This document shows, in pieces, positions 61,630 to 64,000 of a stretch of 64,000 nucleotides of DNA. Source of the stretch: JADGRF01 sp036382515 (GTDB taxonomy: Bacteria > Myxococcota_A > Polyangia > Polyangiales > JAFGIB01); the NCBI GenBank assembly GCA_036382515.1, contig DASVHQ010000135.1, positions 1 to 64,000 of the forward strand, given 5' to 3'. A model generated the notes under the pieces. That model saw only the letters and a program-made list of their open reading frames with translations, searched no databases and had not been told where the DNA came from. The first letter of the stretch is position 1. Every line of letters starts with the position of its first letter. The translations under genes and the position numbers were made by a program.

Positions 61630-63134
61630 TGTCCATGCAGCGTTGTCATTCGCGTGCTTCCATCGTCGGTTTCGTTCTCCTGACGGCTGCTTGCGGCGGC
61701 AGTGCCGCCTCAGGCGGCAGCGGCTCCGGCAGTGGCTCGGCCACCGTTGGCGGCAAGGCCATCAAGACCGCTGGTGGTCAGGCAGTGAGCCAGGAGGCTC
61801 ACAACCGCTGGACCGAGGGGCTCAAGCTCTTCAAGCTCTACGACACCAAGGGCGGCTGGACGAGCGCTCACTGCGATGACGCAGCGGGCAAGTTCGAGGA
61901 TGCCGCCGGCGCACAGGCGAAGTTCGCCGAGGCGCTGTACATGGCGGGTCTTTCCAACGACCGCTGTGGCAATCGTGACAAGGCGCAGAAGTTCTATGGC
62001 GACGCGATCCGCGCGAACCCCAAGTTCTGCAAGGCGCGCGTGGCGATCGCTCTCGAGCACCTGCGCACGGGCCAGTCGTCGCAGGCGGAACGCGAGTTCG
62101 CGCAGTCGGTGCAAGACGACCCTCAGTGCACCGAGGGCTACGTGAACCTCGCCATTATGCAGCGCAAGCGCGGCATCGAGGGCAACAAGGAGGCGCTGTC
62201 GAACCTGCGCCGTGCGCTCGCCATCGACGCGCAGTACTTGCCGGCGTTCAACGAAATGGCGCTGCTGTACTTGAGCGAGGCCGCCGACAACACGAAGAAG
62301 CTCGACCTCGCCGAGGTCGTGTGTAGCCAGGCGCAGAAGATCAACGCCAACTACGCCGCGGTCTACAACACCTGGGGTTTGATCGATCTGCGGCGCGACA
62401 AGATCATCGACGCCGCGGCGAAGTTCCAGAAGGCCATGGAGCTCGACAACAAGATGTTCGAGGCCTACATGAACTTCGCGCGTATCACGATCGGCTTCCG
62501 CGGCTATCAAGATGCGAAGACGGCTTACGAGAAGGCGCTCGCGCTGCAGCCCAAGAACTTCGATGCACAGATCGGCATCGGCGTCGCGCTGCGCGGTTTG
62601 CAAGACAACGCGAACGCGCAGGTGGCCTATGAGAAGGCCATGAAGCTCGATCCGAGTCGCGCCGAGCCGTACTACAACATCGGCTTGCTCTATCAAGATT
62701 TCATGAACGGCACGGCCGATGAAATGAAGAAGGCTCGCACGTACTATCAGGACTTCCTGGCGAAGGCGGGCTCGGACAAGCGCTACGCTGTGGCGGTCGA
62801 AGACGTCACGCGCAAATGCAAGGTCGAAGGCGGCAAGAAGCGCGGTTCGAGCCGCAGCAAATGCATCGCTGGGCGTTTGCAGAACATCGATCTTTACCTC
62901 GACACCATGAAGCAGATGGCCGAGATGGAGAAGCTCCAGAAGGAGCAAGAGAAGCAAGCGGCTGCGCTCGAGGCGCAGGAGAAGAAGGACGCGGAGAAAG
63001 CCGCTGCCGAAGCGAAGGCTCACCCGCCGGCTGCTCCGCCTGCCGACGCGAAGAAACCAGCCGCTGGCGACGCTGCGCCTGCGGCCGCACCCGCGAAGGA
63101 CGCGACGGCCGCGCCCAAGGGAAAAGACAAGTAG
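61629..63134 (+). CDS. TPR lipoprotein (GltE/AglT-like)
   Basis: The 501-residue protein has a lipoprotein signal (SIVGFVLLTAAC), a Gly/Ser linker, and TPR repeats over about residues 60-400 (QAKFAEALYMAGLSNDRCGN, DKAQKFYGDAIRANPKFCKA, AKTAYEKALALQPKNFDAQI), then a charged coiled coil and an Ala/Lys/Pro-rich tail. A TPR lipoprotein at this place matches GltE (AglT) of the Myxococcus A-motility complex. The ATG at 61629 shares one base with the previous stop; ATG 61635 is an alternative. A small hairpin (GGAACC/GGTTCC) follows the stop. Confidence 0.7.
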   Translation: MSMQRCHSRASIVGFVLLTAACGGSAASGGSGSGSGSATVGGKAIKTAGGQAVSQEAHNRWTEGLKLFKLYDTKGGWTSAHCDDAAGKFEDAAGAQAKFAEALYMAGLSNDRCGNRDKAQKFYGDAIRANPKFCKARVAIALEHLRTGQSSQAEREFAQSVQDDPQCTEGYVNLAIMQRKRGIEGNKEALSNLRRALAIDAQYLPAFNEMALLYLSEAADNTKKLDLAEVVCSQAQKINANYAAVYNTWGLIDLRRDKIIDAAAKFQKAMELDNKMFEAYMNFARITIGFRGYQDAKTAYEKALALQPKNFDAQIGIGVALRGLQDNANAQVAYEKAMKLDPSRAEPYYNIGLLYQDFMNGTADEMKKARTYYQDFLAKAGSDKRYAVAVEDVTRKCKVEGGKKRGSSRSKCIAGRLQNIDLYLDTMKQMAEMEKLQKEQEKQAAALEAQEKKDAEKAAAEAKAHPPAAPPADAKKPAAGDAAPAAAPAKDATAAPKGKDK

Positions 63135-63270
63135 GGATTCTCGGCCGGGAACCTTTACGGGTTCCTGTTGTCTGAGTAAGGTGTGTAGGATCCGTACATA
63201 AAAATCAGAAATTCGAGGAAGAACTCACGTGCGGCGGTTGCTGATGTGGGTAGGCGTAGATACGCTGCGC

Positions 63271-63314
63271 AGAGTCCGGACTCTACGCTGAATCGAGATG
63301 GCTGAATCGAGATG
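63271..63314 (+). promoter_or_regulatory. Palindrome and 14-bp tandem duplication before the CglF-like gene
   Basis: AGAGTCCGGACTCT (63271-63284) is a perfect 14-base palindrome. GCTGAATCGAGATG is tandemly repeated at 63287-63300 and 63301-63314. They lie about 45-85 bases before the start codon and could be an internal control site. Confidence 0.55.
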
Positions 63315-63356
63315 GCTGAACGACAGACGGAACGACGCGACCGCGGAGGTGAAGTC

Positions 63357-63617
63357 ATGACGAAGCTCATTGTGCTGACGCTGCTGGTTATCGGGATGGT
63401 CGGGGCTGCGGCGCCGGCATTCGCCCAGGACAACAAGGGTGGCGGCGGCGGTGCCGCGGCGACGTCGTACGACTTCGAGGACGACTTGGTGCAAGGCGAC
63501 CTCGTCCGGCCTGACGGTGAGAACTTGATGGTGCGGCGGCGCGGAGCGCGCGAATCGCTCATCAAGATCCGGGAGCACTTCGTCCCGGAACTCCTCAAGT
63601 CCGTCGAGAATCTGTAG
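63357..63617 (+). CDS. Small secreted protein (CglF-like)
   Basis: The 86-residue protein has a signal peptide (IVLTLLVIGMVGAAAPAFAQ) and a mature part with SYDFEDDLVQGDLVRPDGEN, RRRGARESLIKIREHFVPEL and LKSVENL. This pattern (acidic EDDLVQGDL..PDG then RESLIKIRE.F) is characteristic of small myxobacterial periplasmic proteins including CglF of the gliding system. A perfect GGAGG lies upstream of the ATG at 63357; the upstream ATG at 63312 would spoil the signal peptide. Position between the TPR lipoprotein and an FHA gene supports the assignment. Confidence 0.6.
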   Translation: MTKLIVLTLLVIGMVGAAAPAFAQDNKGGGGGAAATSYDFEDDLVQGDLVRPDGENLMVRRRGARESLIKIREHFVPELLKSVENL

Positions 63618-63748
63618 TCGCGCTTTGCGCTTGAACTGAGTCACGAGACACAGCGGCGCGGGCGGGTCGACAAGCCTGCCCCGCTCGTAGAGTTCACTTT
63701 GCCAACGCACTCTGCGTTGTAGGCCTGTTGCACGTCCTGGAGGCTGTG

Positions 63749-64000
63749 GTGGCGATTCCCATTACGTTTCACATCTTCGATGGTGACCAGATTGTCCAGA
63801 GCGAGACGCTCACGCAGGACGTCATCAAGATCGGCAAGCTCGATTCGAGCCATCTGAAGATCGACGACGAAGGCGTGTCGCGGATGCACTCCGTGATCGA
63901 GGTGTCGGGACCTGGCGAGGTCTACATCATCGATCTGGGGTCGGCGACGGGCACGATCGTCAACGGCCAGCGGGTGAACAAGACCCGCCTGGAGTCGGGC
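63749..64000 (+). CDS. FHA-domain protein, 3' end outside window (GltG-like candidate)
   Basis: The visible 84 residues form an FHA domain: ITFHIFDGDQIVQSETLTQD, VIKIGKLDSSHLKIDDEGVS, RMHSVIEVSGPGEVYIIDLG, SATGTIVNGQRVNKTRLESG. The SRMH and ATGTIVNG motifs are those that bind phospho-threonine. The GTG at 63749 has GGAGG five bases upstream; a second GTG at 63746 is equally possible. In Myxococcus the gliding protein GltG combines an FHA domain with a membrane helix and a TonB/AgmX-type end, which would need the sequence beyond 64000 to confirm. Confidence 0.75.
   Translation, partial: MAIPITFHIFDGDQIVQSETLTQDVIKIGKLDSSHLKIDDEGVSRMHSVIEVSGPGEVYIIDLGSATGTIVNGQRVNKTRLESG

Overview
The window looks like chromosomal DNA of a high-G+C myxobacterium (phylum Myxococcota), possibly from the Polyangiales side of the group; the genus cannot be told from the sequence. 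The evidence is a myxobacterial PilZ paralogue, a TonB/AgmX-type C-terminal domain protein, paired outer-membrane beta-barrel proteins, a TPR/FHA gene set resembling the Myxococcus Glt/Cgl gliding apparatus, and a complete alternative complex III operon. Almost all genes use G/C-ending codons. Several genes are coupled by ATGA, GTGA or TTGA stop/start overlaps, and a few short AT-rich promoter islands stand out.

Layout. 1-6.4 kb: prfB on the minus strand (3' end outside the window) with the classical in-frame UGA frameshift site, nadA, a PilZ protein, a membrane protein with a TonB-like end, and a multi-S1-domain RNA-binding protein behind a good promoter. 6.5-13 kb: tRNA-Val(CAC) with promoter and terminator, enoyl-CoA hydratase, exonuclease III, RidA, and a minus-strand serA-hisZ-purA operon preceded by an attenuator-like hairpin pair. 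13.4-21 kb: actABCDEF, encoding alternative complex III (quinol to cytochrome c electron transfer). 21-31 kb: a flippase-like membrane protein, pgsA, then two consecutive oligopeptide ABC transporter sets (binding lipoprotein plus two permeases each) with no ATPase genes.

31-34 kb: an AT-rich regulatory island, a MerR-like regulator with a sigma-region-4-like partner, a lipoprotein with an apparently decayed 3' continuation, and RNase P RNA (rnpB), which carries two near-identical hairpins related by a compensatory base-pair swap. 34-39.6 kb: a redox/envelope group made of a candidate beta-barrel protein, a 13-heme cytochrome c, a lipoprotein with a CX4CH motif, a DsbA-like lipoprotein and a TlpA-like thioredoxin. 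39.6-44.8 kb: a GAF protein, an OmpR-type regulator with a degenerate receiver, pdxA, a 48-residue membrane peptide and an ATP-grasp-like protein. 45-55.7 kb: a sensor-like membrane protein, HEAT-repeat proteins, two outer-membrane barrels, ftsY, a large Ig/carboxypeptidase-regulatory-like protein, a HAMP-type membrane protein, a YraN-family protein and a Cys-rich lipoprotein.

55.9-64 kb: a plus-strand run from a near-consensus promoter, comprising three TPR proteins, a small CglF-like secreted protein and the start of an FHA-domain protein. With the two barrels at 47.8-49.8 kb this resembles parts of the envelope-spanning Glt/Cgl machine. The strongest items for follow-up are the rnpB twin hairpins, the barrel/13-heme cytochrome locus, the phospho-mimetic regulator, the ATPase-less transporter pair, and the Glt-like operon with its nearby palindromes.
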